Below, in pieces: positions 1 through 8,061 of a stretch of DNA of 57,071 nt. The position numbers and the translations under genes are program-made. The stretch is from a virus: positions 1 through 57,071 of IMG/VR virus record IMGVR_UViG_3300021959_007110; one strand, 5' to 3'. How positions within the stretch are numbered: the first letter of the stretch is position 1; each line of letters begins with the position of its first letter. The notes beneath the pieces were generated by a model. It was given only the letters and a program-made list of their open reading frames with translations, made no database searches and was not told where the DNA came from.

Positions 1-644
1 TCTTTACCAGCAAAATGAATAAACGAGTTAGGAATAGGATAATTATTGGTTCTATCCCAATACCCACAACCAAAAGGTTTATAGTTTAGAGTTTCTGAAA
101 TTTCTGTGATGAGATCATTATTGTAGTGCGCCCAAACATTGAATAAAAACTCATCAGGTTCTCCGCGATCAAAAGACTTAGAAAGCGAACTCAAATTATT
201 AATAGATTTATACTTCTTAGTCCAAGCTGCTTGATCCTTTAAGAAAAAATCATAGAAAAAATGCAAGAAATGAAAAATAAATTTACTATTTTCAACTATA
301 ATTACGCCACAATCATAATAAGTAGAAAAAGTTTTAGGGTATAAAGGCTTATAGTAAGAAACTAATCCTAGTCCTTTAGTATTTGGAATGATTGGATTGT
401 AAAAAGGTAAAATGTCAGAATCAAGATGGATTATTCTATCATAATCATGTCGTAGATTATAAAAAGACTGAAATTTTTGGAAGTTGTAGGGAAGGCGGGG
501 AAATCTTGCAGCCCACGAGGACAATGTGTCAACGCAAACATAGTCATAACCGTTTGACTCTGACCACTCTTTCACTTTAGAAGTGCAAAAATTGATTAGA
601 GGACGATCATCATCAATATTAACTTGAAGAATACACGTTTTCAT
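1..644 (-). CDS. Glycosyltransferase-like protein, GT-A type (partial, C-terminus off the window)
   Basis: The reading frame is open on the minus strand from an ATG at 644 to the left edge, giving 214 residues. A DSD motif inside IIHLDSDILPFYNP (near residue 75) is the metal/nucleotide-sugar binding DxD signature of GT-A glycosyltransferases. The early segment MKTCILQVNID also fits the first beta strand of that fold. The gene overlaps the preceding Zn-ribbon gene by about 26 bases, so translation is probably coupled. It would transfer a sugar from a nucleotide donor; the acceptor is unknown. The family cannot be fixed because the C-terminus is missing. Confidence 0.65.
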   Translation of the reverse strand, partial: MKTCILQVNIDDDRPLINFCTSKVKEWSESNGYDYVCVDTLSSWAARFPRLPYNFQKFQSFYNLRHDYDRIIHLDSDILPFYNPIIPNTKGLGLVSYYKPLYPKTFSTYYDCGVIIVENSKFIFHFLHFFYDFFLKDQAAWTKKYKSINNLSSLSKSFDRGEPDEFLFNVWAHYNNDLITEISETLNYKPFGCGYWDRTNNYPIPNSFIHFAGK

Positions 645-837
645 TTGACGAGTTAGAAGATATAGAGATATTGCTGTGTAGTTCTATTAATGTATAAATA
701 AAATCTGCGGGTTCATATAATTGTGAACATTTTCGACATTCTACAATATCAAGAGGCTCTATTTTACCATTCATGAACCATACTTCTTCGTCAGAAGAAC
801 AGACGGGACATAAACTTCTAGCTCTGTATGTACCCAT
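619..837 (-). CDS. Small zinc-ribbon protein
   Basis: This 72-residue protein has two Cys pairs, CPVC near residue 9 and CRKC near residue 33, separated by an acidic, aromatic stretch. That is the layout of a one-metal zinc ribbon. A Ser/Asn-rich tail follows. The ATG at 837 is preferred because a longer in-frame start would run deep into the upstream lipase; the overlap with the lipase 3' end is then about 20 bases. No good ribosome binding site precedes it, so coupling to lipase translation is likely. Function is unknown; similar tiny Zn-ribbons in phages are often nucleic-acid or protein adaptors. Confidence 0.55.
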   Translation of the reverse strand: MGTYRARSLCPVCSSDEEVWFMNGKIEPLDIVECRKCSQLYEPADFIYTLIELHSNISISSNSSNENVYSSS

Positions 838-1564
838 TATAAATTTTGCGGTGATATAAATCCATTGAATGATCGCGTGCTCCATCAAAGAATTCGCGTT
901 TTTTCCAAGCGGCCAGACGACCACGCCATTGATCTTTGATTCGTTGCCAAACAGTCATATTACGAATATTTCCGTAATGATTTATATAAACAAGCTCTCC
1001 GTGGTGACGGTACACAATAGGAGGAGGTACACGAGTCACAATATCATTGTTGTTAACAAAGCGATAATGCTTTATTTTATCTGTATTCATTTCTTTGACG
1101 AAGCGTCTATCACCTACGCGGGGGGAACCAAAAGTGTAAAGTTCGTTGGCGTCTAACCGACTTGCCATGATAGTAGCTAATGCAGCTCCGAGTGAATGAC
1201 CCGTACACGTGATTCGACAATCATCATCAAATTGTTGAGCATCTAAATACTCAACAATCTCACTATACACAAGATTTAGTGCATTAGCAAACCCAGAATG
1301 AACACGACCTTTTTCTTGGGCTCTTTTAGGCCATGCACGTAAATCAGCTAAAAGATCAGATAATTCAGTAGGCTCAGTACCCCTGAAGCAAATTATAACA
1401 GTATTAGATTCTTTATCCCAAGCAACAAAGCATTGAGTACCGCCTTTATCAAACCATTTAAACTTTTCATACCCAAAGGTATCGCATGAAGAACGCACCA
1501 TAGGCTCACCTGAGTATACTAGTTTACTCAGGTAAGCCGCGCGAACTGCTATGTGCATTTTCAT
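818..1564 (-). CDS. Class 3 lipase (alpha/beta hydrolase)
   Basis: A 248-residue protein with the nucleophile elbow GHSLGAA (Ser near residue 123), an upstream CFRGTEP oxyanion strand, then TFGSPRVGD and NNNDIVTRVPP (catalytic Asp), followed by YRHHGELVY (catalytic His). This is the Ser-Asp-His layout and motif order of the Lipase_3 family, which cleaves acylglycerol or phospholipid esters. No signal peptide is visible, so it would act inside the cell, in the virion, or after lysis. Its ATG overlaps the stop of the preceding 37-residue gene (TAATG). A phage lipase could help membrane breakdown or recycle host lipids; that role is inference. Confidence 0.85.
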   Translation of the reverse strand: MKMHIAVRAAYLSKLVYSGEPMVRSSCDTFGYEKFKWFDKGGTQCFVAWDKESNTVIICFRGTEPTELSDLLADLRAWPKRAQEKGRVHSGFANALNLVYSEIVEYLDAQQFDDDCRITCTGHSLGAALATIMASRLDANELYTFGSPRVGDRRFVKEMNTDKIKHYRFVNNNDIVTRVPPPIVYRHHGELVYINHYGNIRNMTVWQRIKDQWRGRLAAWKKREFFDGARDHSMDLYHRKIYNGYIQS

Positions 1565-1677
1565 TACTTACTTTTCATTTTCTTTAGGATTGCTGCTTGA
1601 AGTGCTGGCGGTAACTTCTTTTGTGCAGGTGTAAGACCATCTGTCTTGCGTTGCATTTTCATAGGTTCTTTTTTCAT
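1564..1677 (-). CDS. Small basic phage protein, 37 aa
   Basis: Thirty-seven residues, very rich in Lys, with the core LTPAQKKLPPALQAAILKK. An AGGAG ribosome binding site sits seven bases before the ATG at 1677, and the stop overlaps the lipase start as TAATG, so this is a real translated unit. Similar Lys-rich peptides with this core are, as far as I recall, frequent in marine phage genomes, but no function is known to me. The charge suggests nucleic-acid binding or packing inside the virion; that is only inference. Confidence 0.65.
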   Translation of the reverse strand: MKKEPMKMQRKTDGLTPAQKKLPPALQAAILKKMKSK

Positions 1678-1776
1678 TTTCGTAATTCTCCTTTATTTAC
1701 TTATAGCTTACTACAAGTTAATAGTATCTTAACATAGTAATACTAATTTAAGAAATCAAAATTTTTTAGAGTATGT

Positions 1777-2445
1777 TTATTGGGATACATATAAATTAAG
1801 CTTATCTTTTACATAAAAATCTATTTCATTATAGTTTGAGATGATAGATGGGTAATCTATAGAAATATTTATATCAGGAGTTTTTACGTTAAGAGGCATA
1901 TTATTTTTCTTTAAATATAAAGGAATACTATTATACTCTAAAGGTGTGAAATTGATATTATTATGTTTAAAAAACTTTTTAAAAGATAAAATTGTTTGTG
2001 TGTCTTTAATTAAAACATTTGATAAACTAATAAAATAGTCTTTAGGTATTGATATACCAGAAGTACAATTAATTGGGTTTATTCCTCGATTTGTATACTC
2101 TAATAAAATATATAAACTACATAATCTATTAGTGTGATTTTTTCTATAGGTGAGAAATATTTGATCAAATCCACTAAAGGGTATATTTTTAAAATAGGTA
2201 CATAAAGATTCTGAGGGAAAATATTTAAAATATCTGGAATACAGTTTACTTATACCCTTACTTTTATAAACAAGATAATTAATACCCTGTAAATACTGAT
2301 ATTCAGTTATTTCTTTTTGGGCTAAAGCTGATTGAAGTCTATTAAAAAGAATAGGACCTTCATATTTTATACCATACTTAGCACTGATAGAATTAATTAA
2401 TAACTCACTTCTTGAGCGAGGATTACAACAAACAAGAATTCGCAA
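1777..2445 (-). CDS. Sulfotransferase-like protein
   Basis: A 222-residue protein starting MRILVCCNPRSRSELL. The NPRSRSE segment after a hydrophobic strand looks like the 5'-phosphosulfate binding loop of PAPS-dependent sulfotransferases, and FLTYRKNHTNRLCSLY (near residue 98) resembles the second 3'-phosphate motif (R...S). The start codon is TTG, two bases after the stop of the upstream gene, implying coupled translation. It is very AT-rich (Asn, Ile, Lys, Tyr). A second, clearer sulfotransferase lies at 23535-24167. The substrate would be a sugar or protein; not determinable here. Confidence 0.5.
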   Translation of the reverse strand: MRILVCCNPRSRSELLINSISAKYGIKYEGPILFNRLQSALAQKEITEYQYLQGINYLVYKSKGISKLYSRYFKYFPSESLCTYFKNIPFSGFDQIFLTYRKNHTNRLCSLYILLEYTNRGINPINCTSGISIPKDYFISLSNVLIKDTQTILSFKKFFKHNNINFTPLEYNSIPLYLKKNNMPLNVKTPDINISIDYPSIISNYNEIDFYVKDKLNLYVSQ

Positions 2446-2447
2446 TT

Positions 2448-2621
2448 TTACGACTTGCCTCTACGTCCTAAATCTATCTTTTTACCTTTATGGGGTCCTG
2501 ATTTTCGTGGTAACATGCCACGAGCTACAAGTCTGGCTCGGTTTGTAGAACCGATTGAGCGTCCAGACTTATGTTTGCGTAGTAGCGCAGCATAGTTAAT
2601 CTTCGGTTTTTTGTTCGCCAT
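2448..2621 (-). CDS. Small basic phage protein, 57 aa
   Basis: A 57-residue, strongly basic protein (MANKKPKINYAALLRKHK, then repeated R/K with S and G, and a KKIDLGRRGKS tail). Composition resembles ribosomal or DNA-condensing proteins, but I recognise no family. Its ATG at 2621 lies inside the 3' end of the upstream gene (26-base overlap). Probably an internal virion or nucleic-acid-binding peptide; unproven. Confidence 0.6.
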   Translation of the reverse strand: MANKKPKINYAALLRKHKSGRSIGSTNRARLVARGMLPRKSGPHKGKKIDLGRRGKS

Positions 2622-2841
2622 CATTCATCATCTTTCGTAAATGAGCGTGTTTCTTCATATCATTGTAAATATCTATAACACCACGCGCAGCATGCGTTTT
2701 AAACACAAAAGGAAAAAATGCATGAATAGTACTAGTAATTAGTATTTTGACTAGTCTATAACTATTATAAAGACTGTGCGAAAAATGTGCCCAGTAGCTC
2801 ATACGGCTATTTTTTAAATGCTCTATAGAATTCTTAATCAT
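2596..2841 (-). CDS. DUF6356-like small membrane-associated protein
   Basis: Eighty-one residues with the pattern HFSHSLYNSYRLVKILITST, then HAFFPFVFKTHAARGVIDIY. This His/Pro-spaced hydrophobic core is typical of a small family (DUF6356, sometimes called capsule-biosynthesis-like) that is common in marine phages. One amphipathic membrane helix is likely. It follows the coiled-coil membrane protein by eight bases. The family name is from memory of the motif; function is unknown. Confidence 0.6.
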   Translation of the reverse strand: MIKNSIEHLKNSRMSYWAHFSHSLYNSYRLVKILITSTIHAFFPFVFKTHAARGVIDIYNDMKKHAHLRKMMNDGEQKTED

Positions 2842-2849
2842 AAAGTATG

Positions 2850-3395
2850 TTACCTATTTGCCAGAGGGTTGTCCAAAGATTTTTGTAACTTTCTATCCAA
2901 ATCTTCCTCTAAGGAGTTTAGTTCTCTTTTGACAAAACCTTCCATACCAGATACTTTATCATTGAAACGATTATTAGCATCTTCAATCATAGATCTTGCA
3001 TCTGATTTAGTTCTGTCCATAAGTGCCTGTGCTTCATCTTCTACCTTATCAATATCGTTCTCAACTTTGTCTAGTATTTTTTCCATACGAACTAAGTCTG
3101 CTCGCAAGTCATGCTTTGTATCACGCATAAAATCAACCTGTTCACCGATTGCATCACGAATAATGATAACCTCTTCTCTAGTTACTTGCATCTCTTCTTT
3201 GAGCACTGCAAGGTTCTTATCAAACTCTGATAGGTCAGGTGCTACATAGTTTTGGATCTGTTCTTTCATATCCATATAATCTTTGTAGAACTCAAAGCCT
3301 CCCCAAAGTCCTCCACCTAGTGTTCCAATGAGTGGTAATACTAATAGAAGTTTGCTTCCCCCTACTTTGATTCCGCCGTATTCTATTTCTGCCAT
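2850..3395 (-). CDS. Membrane-anchored coiled-coil protein
   Basis: A 181-residue protein with one N-terminal membrane segment (about residues 15-34, KLLLVLPLIGTLGGGLWGGF) followed by about 140 residues of charged heptad-rich helix running to the C-terminus. A GGAGAGAG ribosome binding site precedes the ATG. The layout (short cytoplasmic end, one membrane pass, long coiled coil) resembles i-spanins and tape-associated membrane proteins, but a separate spanin pair exists at 17.75-18.47 kb, so a structural or injection role is equally possible. Confidence 0.65.
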   Translation of the reverse strand: MAEIEYGGIKVGGSKLLLVLPLIGTLGGGLWGGFEFYKDYMDMKEQIQNYVAPDLSEFDKNLAVLKEEMQVTREEVIIIRDAIGEQVDFMRDTKHDLRADLVRMEKILDKVENDIDKVEDEAQALMDRTKSDARSMIEDANNRFNDKVSGMEGFVKRELNSLEEDLDRKLQKSLDNPLANR

Positions 3396-3404
3396 TTCTC
3401 TCTC

Positions 3405-5297
3405 CTATTTAAAGTTATATTGTAAATCTTCCATTGCTCCGAAGTTAGGGTCATTTAAAAACCATCTTGCATATGCGTGGTCTACTGTTGGTTTTGGTGG
3501 GTAAAAATTTGCTAAATCTATATTTTCTTCTTTTCCGTAGTCGTTAAAATCTGGTACAAAACTTATAAGTGCTAATAACCTACGTTGAATATCCATTTGT
3601 TGTTCTAAAGTCACAGCTGCTTCTAATTCTTTTACAGTCTCTATTGCTTTCATAGCTATTAGAAGTCTCATCTTCTCTCTTTTTGAATCCACAGGATTAA
3701 CTTTAGGCATTGCTTTACCAGGAATATTCTCCACATAGTCGGGTTTAGAATTCTCAAGTGCTGCTAGTTCTTTTTCAATATTATCTTCTTGATTGGCGCC
3801 GCCTTGCCTAGCATCAAGCGGTCCTCCTCCAGACGCTTCTTCAGATGAATTTTCTAAAGCGGCTATCTCAGAGTCAATGTCGTCTTCCATAGTAGCCTCA
3901 CCATCTAATGATTCAAGTTCTGCTATCTCAACTTCAATGCTATCATCTATGGTTTGAAATCCTGTTTTTTGTTGTACTTCTTCGGTAGGAGCTTCTACAA
4001 CATCATTAGAAAAAGTGGGGCTTGTAGCAGTGATCTCAGGCTGATAAAAATCAGGCTGACCAGTAGCTAAATCTGTATCAATAGAAAGAACATCTTCAAC
4101 TACAGGGTCTAAGACTGCAAAATTATTATCATTACCCGATAAATCGACGTAACCTGGGCACGTTTGACTGTACTGAGCATCTAAACTACATTGTTCATCA
4201 AAATATGCAATATCGTACCCAGTACATCCTCTGTCAAAAAGAGGATTCTCTTCACATTTTGCAACGTAGTAGTCGGGACAAGCAGGATCCGAAGTTGGAT
4301 TATTTGTACAAGTATTATTGAATAAAGCTAGTGAGTAACCATTACACTGAGAGTCGTAGAGAGGATTCAGACTGCATTGCTGATTTAAATATGCAGTAGC
4401 GTAACCTGGACATTGACTATCATATAGAGGATTTAGCTTACATTGCTGGTTATAGTAAGCAGCTGAATAACCTGGGCATGTTGGGTCAATTAAAGGGTTA
4501 GCCGCACACTGCATAGATAACCATGCCGCCTGATATCCGGGACATCCTGGATCATATAATGGGCTTGCTACACATTGCTGATTGTATAGAGCTTGTGCAT
4601 AGCCAGGACAGGCGGGATCATATGTTTGATTATTATAGCAAGGATCAGCTGAATAATTTACATATAGTCCAGATTCATCAGCTCTAAACTCAGGACCCCA
4701 ATAACCAGCCTGGTTTGCAATGTCTTGTGCAGTTACTTCTACAACAACATTACCAAAGTAAGTAGGGTCTAATCCTATAGCGCCAAAAAGCTCTGTACCT
4801 GTTTTGGTTGTCCAGTTATAAAACTGATTGCCATAATCATATTTGTAACTTTTATATAGGTTACTGTTAGAGTCATAGACATTAACAACAATCTCAAAAG
4901 GATCTACTGCGCCACCACCTGTCTGACCAGAAAAAGTATTCGCATTACCGTTTTTAAACACCCACTCATAGTCGAATCCATCAATTTGAATACCTACTGC
5001 TTGTAAAGCTGTATTTAGTGCAATAGTGTTAGTGAGAGTTTGTTGTGTGCCACTCCAATAATATGTAGTACCGTTGCCCGTATTCTGTGCTTCGTGAATA
5101 TCACCAGTATCAGTACTTCCAGCCCAACAGTCTACATAGTGTGTACATGGACTTATAGTGCCTGTCCATCCATTTCCTAATACAATGATATCACCGGTTT
5201 GACCCCTAGTTGTTGCTTGTTGTGCGTTAGAGTAAGAGGAGCAACAGACCAAGACTAATGCCGCCAGCAGCGATTGCACCATTCCTTTTTTGAACAT
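3405..5297 (-). CDS. Secreted Cys-repeat (CPGY) protein, 630 aa
   Basis: Residues 1-25 form a Sec signal peptide (hydrophobic core then SNA-QQ). Residues 30-215 form a beta-rich domain with WTGT, YYWSG and FEWVF-like strands. Residues 218-386 hold eight imperfect units of about 21 residues built on C..NPLYD..CPGY..AY..QQC, with two Cys per unit, suggesting disulphide-linked rigid rods. Residues 440-525 are acidic and hold three copies of a helix like DDIDSEIAALEN. The C-terminal 100 residues are helical. The start overlaps the upstream gene by 71 bases; an internal Met six codons in is an alternative. Likely exported or on the virion surface, perhaps a fibre or adhesin; no family assigned. 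Confidence 0.75.
   Translation of the reverse strand: MFKKGMVQSLLAALVLVCCSSYSNAQQATTRGQTGDIIVLGNGWTGTISPCTHYVDCWAGSTDTGDIHEAQNTGNGTTYYWSGTQQTLTNTIALNTALQAVGIQIDGFDYEWVFKNGNANTFSGQTGGGAVDPFEIVVNVYDSNSNLYKSYKYDYGNQFYNWTTKTGTELFGAIGLDPTYFGNVVVEVTAQDIANQAGYWGPEFRADESGLYVNYSADPCYNNQTYDPACPGYAQALYNQQCVASPLYDPGCPGYQAAWLSMQCAANPLIDPTCPGYSAAYYNQQCKLNPLYDSQCPGYATAYLNQQCSLNPLYDSQCNGYSLALFNNTCTNNPTSDPACPDYYVAKCEENPLFDRGCTGYDIAYFDEQCSLDAQYSQTCPGYVDLSGNDNNFAVLDPVVEDVLSIDTDLATGQPDFYQPEITATSPTFSNDVVEAPTEEVQQKTGFQTIDDSIEVEIAELESLDGEATMEDDIDSEIAALENSSEEASGGGPLDARQGGANQEDNIEKELAALENSKPDYVENIPGKAMPKVNPVDSKREKMRLLIAMKAIETVKELEAAVTLEQQMDIQRRLLALISFVPDFNDYGKEENIDLANFYPPKPTVDHAYARWFLNDPNFGAMEDLQYNFK
4140..4646 (-). 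repeat. Eight tandem CPGY protein-coding repeats
   Basis: Within the 630-residue secreted protein, eight consecutive units end in CPGY, CPGY, CPGY, CPGY, CNGY, CPDY, CTGY and CPGY. The first five are more alike than the last three, so the array seems to have grown by duplication and then decayed at its C-terminal end. Confidence 0.85.
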
Positions 5298-5793
5298 CTG
5301 ATTTTGTCTCCATTTCTTCTACAGTTGGAATTCTACCAGCATTTTCAGGAGCCTCCCATTTTGCAGTCGCCTTGTCCCCAATATCACCTAAGAATGGACA
5401 AGGTGTCCCCGCCATATTCATTGCATCCCATACTCTACGGTCTTGACATAAAACAGAGACAGCTGCAACTTTCATTCCCATATCATAAAGAGTTTTACTT
5501 ATCTTCAATCGTTCACAATTTGGGTCTCTTACAGTTTCTCCAGAAGATATACCAAGAATTTGAGTCTGCACAGCCCCTGCCACACCAACAGTACAAAGAT
5601 CTGAAGAAGATGAACTAACTGAAGGAGTTATAGCCGATGGAGGTGGAGAAATCACAAAAGTACGTGAGTCAGCATCAGTGCTTACTGTCGAATTTGATTT
5701 CGAATCAGTTACTACTGTGCTTGTTGTCTGCGCAAAAGCGGCCCCGCTTGTAATAAGCAGGGCCAAAGTTGTTAATAATCTTATTGTTTTCAA
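5227..5793 (-). CDS. Exported protein with C-terminal membrane anchor, 188 aa
   Basis: A TTG start at 5793 follows an AGGAAAC ribosome binding site. Residues 1-22 are a clear signal peptide (MKTIRLLTTLALLITSGAAFA-Q). A Ser/Thr-rich low-complexity stretch covers 24-65, a Cys-containing globular part (CTVGVAGAVQTQILG, CERLKISK, CQDRRVWDAMNMAG.PC) covers 66-135, and the last 17 residues (GAIAAGGISLGLLLLLL) form a membrane anchor. It overlaps the CPGY protein start by 71 bases; the two exported products are probably made together and may form one envelope complex. No family recognised. Confidence 0.7.
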   Translation of the reverse strand: MKTIRLLTTLALLITSGAAFAQTTSTVVTDSKSNSTVSTDADSRTFVISPPPSAITPSVSSSSSDLCTVGVAGAVQTQILGISSGETVRDPNCERLKISKTLYDMGMKVAAVSVLCQDRRVWDAMNMAGTPCPFLGDIGDKATAKWEAPENAGRIPTVEEMETKSDVQKRNGAIAAGGISLGLLLLLL

Positions 5794-5810
5794 GAGAGTT
5801 TCCTAACTTT

Positions 5811-5975
5811 CTAGTTGTCTTTTTTTATCATATTCCATAAGCCCCAGGCAAGACCTGCCCAAACAACAATGTCTAGTAAGGCCATGCCACCCCAGATAAC
5901 TGCGACTGCAGCAACTGCGACGATTACACCGTTGTGAGTGGAACGTTCTTTGATTCTATCTGTAATCCAGCTCAT
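5811..5975 (-). CDS. Small membrane protein, 54 aa
   Basis: Fifty-four residues starting MSWITDRIKERS, with a GGAGTGG ribosome binding site just before the ATG at 5975. Residues 15-46 are almost wholly hydrophobic (VIVAVAAVAVIWGG and LLDIVVWAGLAWGLW), giving one long or two short membrane helices, and the end is basic (MIKKDN). It could be a holin-like or superinfection protein, but size and topology alone do not decide this. Confidence 0.65.
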   Translation of the reverse strand: MSWITDRIKERSTHNGVIVAVAAVAVIWGGMALLDIVVWAGLAWGLWNMIKKDN

Positions 5976-5996
5976 CCACCACTCCTTTCTGTGTTG

Positions 5997-6137
5997 CTAT
6001 TTTTTGCTCTTATTTTTATTTCTTTTAGGCAAAGGAGATGCTAAAACTTTACGTAGCATCTTTGACTGTTTTGCGTGAGCTTTTGAAGCTCCAGCTAACA
6101 AGTCAGCAACTTTTTTAATAGTTTTATCGTTATGCAC
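5997..6137 (-). CDS. Small basic protein, 46 aa (GTG start)
   Basis: A GTG at 6137 preceded by AAGGAG gives 46 residues: HNDKTIKKVADLLAGASKAH, then AKQSKMLRKVLASP and a Lys-rich tail. A longer in-frame start exists but would read through the neighbouring gene in a poor frame, so GTG is chosen. It overlaps the stop of the upstream gene by eight bases. I recall peptides with ADLLAGASKAHAKQ as common in marine phage contigs; no function is known to me. Confidence 0.65.
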   Translation of the reverse strand: MHNDKTIKKVADLLAGASKAHAKQSKMLRKVLASPLPKRNKNKSKK

Positions 6138-6432
6138 TTTTTCTCCTTTTTGCAGTAATCTTTTTCTGAGCGTTAATAAATTTTCTATAAACACCCGCTG
6201 CCGAGACCTTTCCCATCTCTCTTGCTCGTTGTTCCATAGCAATAGCTGCTTGTGTCTTATGAGCGTGAGATTTTCCTGATCTTTTAATTTTATTTACAGA
6301 GGTTTGTGCAGATTTAACTGTGGCGAAACCTAGCCCTTTTATAGTACCTTTTGGATTCTCATCAGTGTACAAATCACTATGTTTAGTAGAGTTAGCACGT
6401 TGACCTTTTTTCCTAGGGATACGTGGTGCCAT
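6130..6432 (-). CDS. Conserved marine-phage basic protein, 100 aa
   Basis: One hundred residues, pI clearly basic. Recognisable core: SDLYTDENPKGTIKGLGFAT, then IKRSGKSHAHKTQAAIAMEQRAREMG and VYRKFINAQKK. I know this core as a conserved small family of phages and giant viruses without an assigned role. It sits in a string of five small Lys-rich genes (5997-6865) joined by overlaps, presumably one transcript, possibly DNA-condensing or internal virion proteins. Confidence 0.7.
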   Translation of the reverse strand: MAPRIPRKKGQRANSTKHSDLYTDENPKGTIKGLGFATVKSAQTSVNKIKRSGKSHAHKTQAAIAMEQRAREMGKVSAAGVYRKFINAQKKITAKRRKSA

Positions 6433-6710
6433 TACTTTTTATTTCTTTTCTTCATGGTGCTTACCATAGTAGGTTTACCACCTGGATTACCTGCTGCACG
6501 TTTGCGTTGTACTGCGCTGCGAATCTGTGCAGCAGTCATGCTATTAGCTTTTGAGCGAGGTACGCACTTCGGATATTTGCCACCATCACCAGCAGACTTT
6601 CTACCACAAGGTTGCCATTTACCATTCTTTTTAGGTGCACCAATGTTTACCCAATCACCTTTTTTACCTTTGCCAAACCATGCGGTAAGGCCGCCTCTAG
6701 GTTTAGCCAT
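6432..6710 (-). CDS. Conserved small basic protein with Cys pair (DUF5872-like)
   Basis: Ninety-two residues: GLTAWFGKGKKGDWVNIGAP, then WQPCGR and YPKCVPRSKANSMTAAQIRS, then a Lys/Arg-rich tail. The WF..GDWV and PCGR...YPKCVP elements match my memory of the DUF5872 family of viral small proteins. The two Cys, 15 residues apart, could bind metal or form a disulphide. Stop and next ATG overlap with both neighbours. Function unknown. Confidence 0.65.
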   Translation of the reverse strand: MAKPRGGLTAWFGKGKKGDWVNIGAPKKNGKWQPCGRKSAGDGGKYPKCVPRSKANSMTAAQIRSAVQRKRAAGNPGGKPTMVSTMKKRNKK

Positions 6711-6865
6711 TATCTGTACCCGCCGCCACGTTGTTTATAGGTTCTAACTAACCAACCATTAGCATAAGCTGATGGATAAACGTTAAATTTTCTTTTAGCC
6801 TCGGCCTTAACTCGTGCATATAGTTTTGGATTTGTGGGTTTTGCGCCCTTTTTCTTAACTGCCAT
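6710..6865 (-). CDS. Small conserved phage protein, 51 aa
   Basis: Fifty-one residues: MAVKKKGAKPTNPKLYARVK, then KRKFNVYPSAYANGWLVRTYKQRGG. The VYPSAYANG segment is a strong conserved motif that I recall from many marine phage and giant-virus small proteins. Its stop overlaps the next ATG (TAATG), so it belongs to the same translational chain as the genes at 5997-6710. Function unknown. Confidence 0.7.
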   Translation of the reverse strand: MAVKKKGAKPTNPKLYARVKAEAKRKFNVYPSAYANGWLVRTYKQRGGGYR

Positions 6866-7296
6866 TATATAATCCTTTCACTAATATTATATTTACCTGT
6901 ATATATTCGTTTCACTAATGTTATAGTTACCTTTTGGCTAACATCATCTACGTAGTATCTTTTAAAAAAATTTTTAAACTCAATTGGACGATCTTTGGAA
7001 TTATCAAAAAGAGGTATGTATTCAATTTTAGAATATTTCTTAGATGGGTATTTGTAGTCTCTTAAAACAAACCCTAAAACAAAATCCCAAGTATCTTTTC
7101 CGTCATATAAAACTGAATGCGCATTACTATTGATAACGTAAACCTTACTTCTGCTATACAAAAACATCTGTGCTGCTACTGCTGATACGATCTGACAATG
7201 AGAAAATAAATTATATTCTTGTTTCAGCTCTTTGTGGAGTAACTCACTAAGTTTAGTAACAATATGACTATCTACAGAGATAGATTTTAATCTCAC
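6865..7296 (-). CDS. Putative transglutaminase-like protein A (C/H/D), 143 aa
   Basis: The core INSNAHSVLYDGKDTWDFVLGF, then YKYPSKKYSKIEYI, is clearly paralogous to the gene at 8062-8472. Both share a Cys at the start of a helix (SHCQIVSAVAAQMF here), then a strand with His (NAHSV), then YDG.DTWD. That Cys, His, Asp order matches the core of transglutaminase/papain-like folds, so a cysteine peptidase, amidase or transglutaminase-like activity is an inference. No family is recognised with certainty. Low GC, no membrane segment. Confidence 0.55.
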   Translation of the reverse strand: MRLKSISVDSHIVTKLSELLHKELKQEYNLFSHCQIVSAVAAQMFLYSRSKVYVINSNAHSVLYDGKDTWDFVLGFVLRDYKYPSKKYSKIEYIPLFDNSKDRPIEFKNFFKRYYVDDVSQKVTITLVKRIYTGKYNISERII

Positions 7297-7315
7297 ATAT
7301 CTTTCCTTTAAGTTT

Positions 7316-8053
7316 TTAAACTTCTTTAACGTATTTAATCATAATTGATTGTTTTTTGATTGTAGGAAATTTTTTAAGCCAATTTTGCTCTTTTGCAATA
7401 GAAGTATCTTTTAGAGGATGCATTCTACGATTAATAGTATCATTTTTAAACCCAACTCCCATTAAAAGAATTGGATGTTTATTTGTACCTAAAATTTCTT
7501 TTAATTTATCATAATTCATTACACAAGAACAACAACCTGTTTCATAGCCTAAGAGAGTAGCAGTCATATTTACATATCCTGCAGCTACCCCCACTGCAAC
7601 ATGTCTATCAAGATTTATAATACGACTTGTTTCTTCTATATTGATTCCAGCATTTGATTCATTAGCCTCTTTGTGAGATCCATCCGCTACATCTTTCTCA
7701 ACAAATACTAAAAGTAGATTGCCTAAAACTTGCGGATTAGAAAGAGTTTCATATCCCGTATTATCTTTGTCATTTAGCATTAAATTAGTTGTAGTTTCAT
7801 AAATACTATCTATTACTTTCTTATTTTCAATCACGTAAAGATCATAAAAAGCTACATTTTGTTTACTAGGACACTGTGTAGCAGCAGTTATAATTGTTTT
7901 TAAATCATCCATAGGAATCTTTTTTGTTCTATCGAAGTTTCTTTGTGCATGCTGACTTCTATGAATAGCTTTAATTATATCAGTATTTTCCCATTTCGTT
8001 CTTGCCTCTTTGGGAAAAGGGGCAGAAGTCATAAAATTTTCTACGTGTATCAT
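7316..8053 (-). CDS. Nitroreductase-family FMN oxidoreductase
   Basis: A 245-residue protein with the family's layout: IHRSQHAQRNFDRTKKIP near residue 30 (FMN phosphate-binding R..R), AATQCPSKQNVAFYDLYVI (S-x-Q-N, typical of the fold), an internal VAAGYVNMTATLLGYETGCC helix, and a C-terminal LLMGVGF strand. The family reduces nitro groups, quinones or flavins with NAD(P)H. It sits between two copies of a C/H/D protein, which may use or protect its product. Phage nitroreductases are seen as auxiliary redox enzymes; its real substrate is unknown. Confidence 0.75.
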   Translation of the reverse strand: MIHVENFMTSAPFPKEARTKWENTDIIKAIHRSQHAQRNFDRTKKIPMDDLKTIITAATQCPSKQNVAFYDLYVIENKKVIDSIYETTTNLMLNDKDNTGYETLSNPQVLGNLLLVFVEKDVADGSHKEANESNAGINIEETSRIINLDRHVAVGVAAGYVNMTATLLGYETGCCSCVMNYDKLKEILGTNKHPILLMGVGFKNDTINRRMHPLKDTSIAKEQNWLKKFPTIKKQSIMIKYVKEV

Positions 8054-8061
8054 TTGATCTC

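Noticed and set aside
392-580. Plus-strand 62-codon frame
   Set aside because: It lies opposite the partial glycosyltransferase gene, which has a clear DxD motif and coupling to the next gene; the plus-strand translation is not protein-like.
3405-5297. CPGY protein as a lipoprotein
   Set aside because: The Cys pair near residue 18 is not preceded by a proper lipobox (VLVC lacks Gly/Ala at -1); a normal signal-peptidase I site follows.
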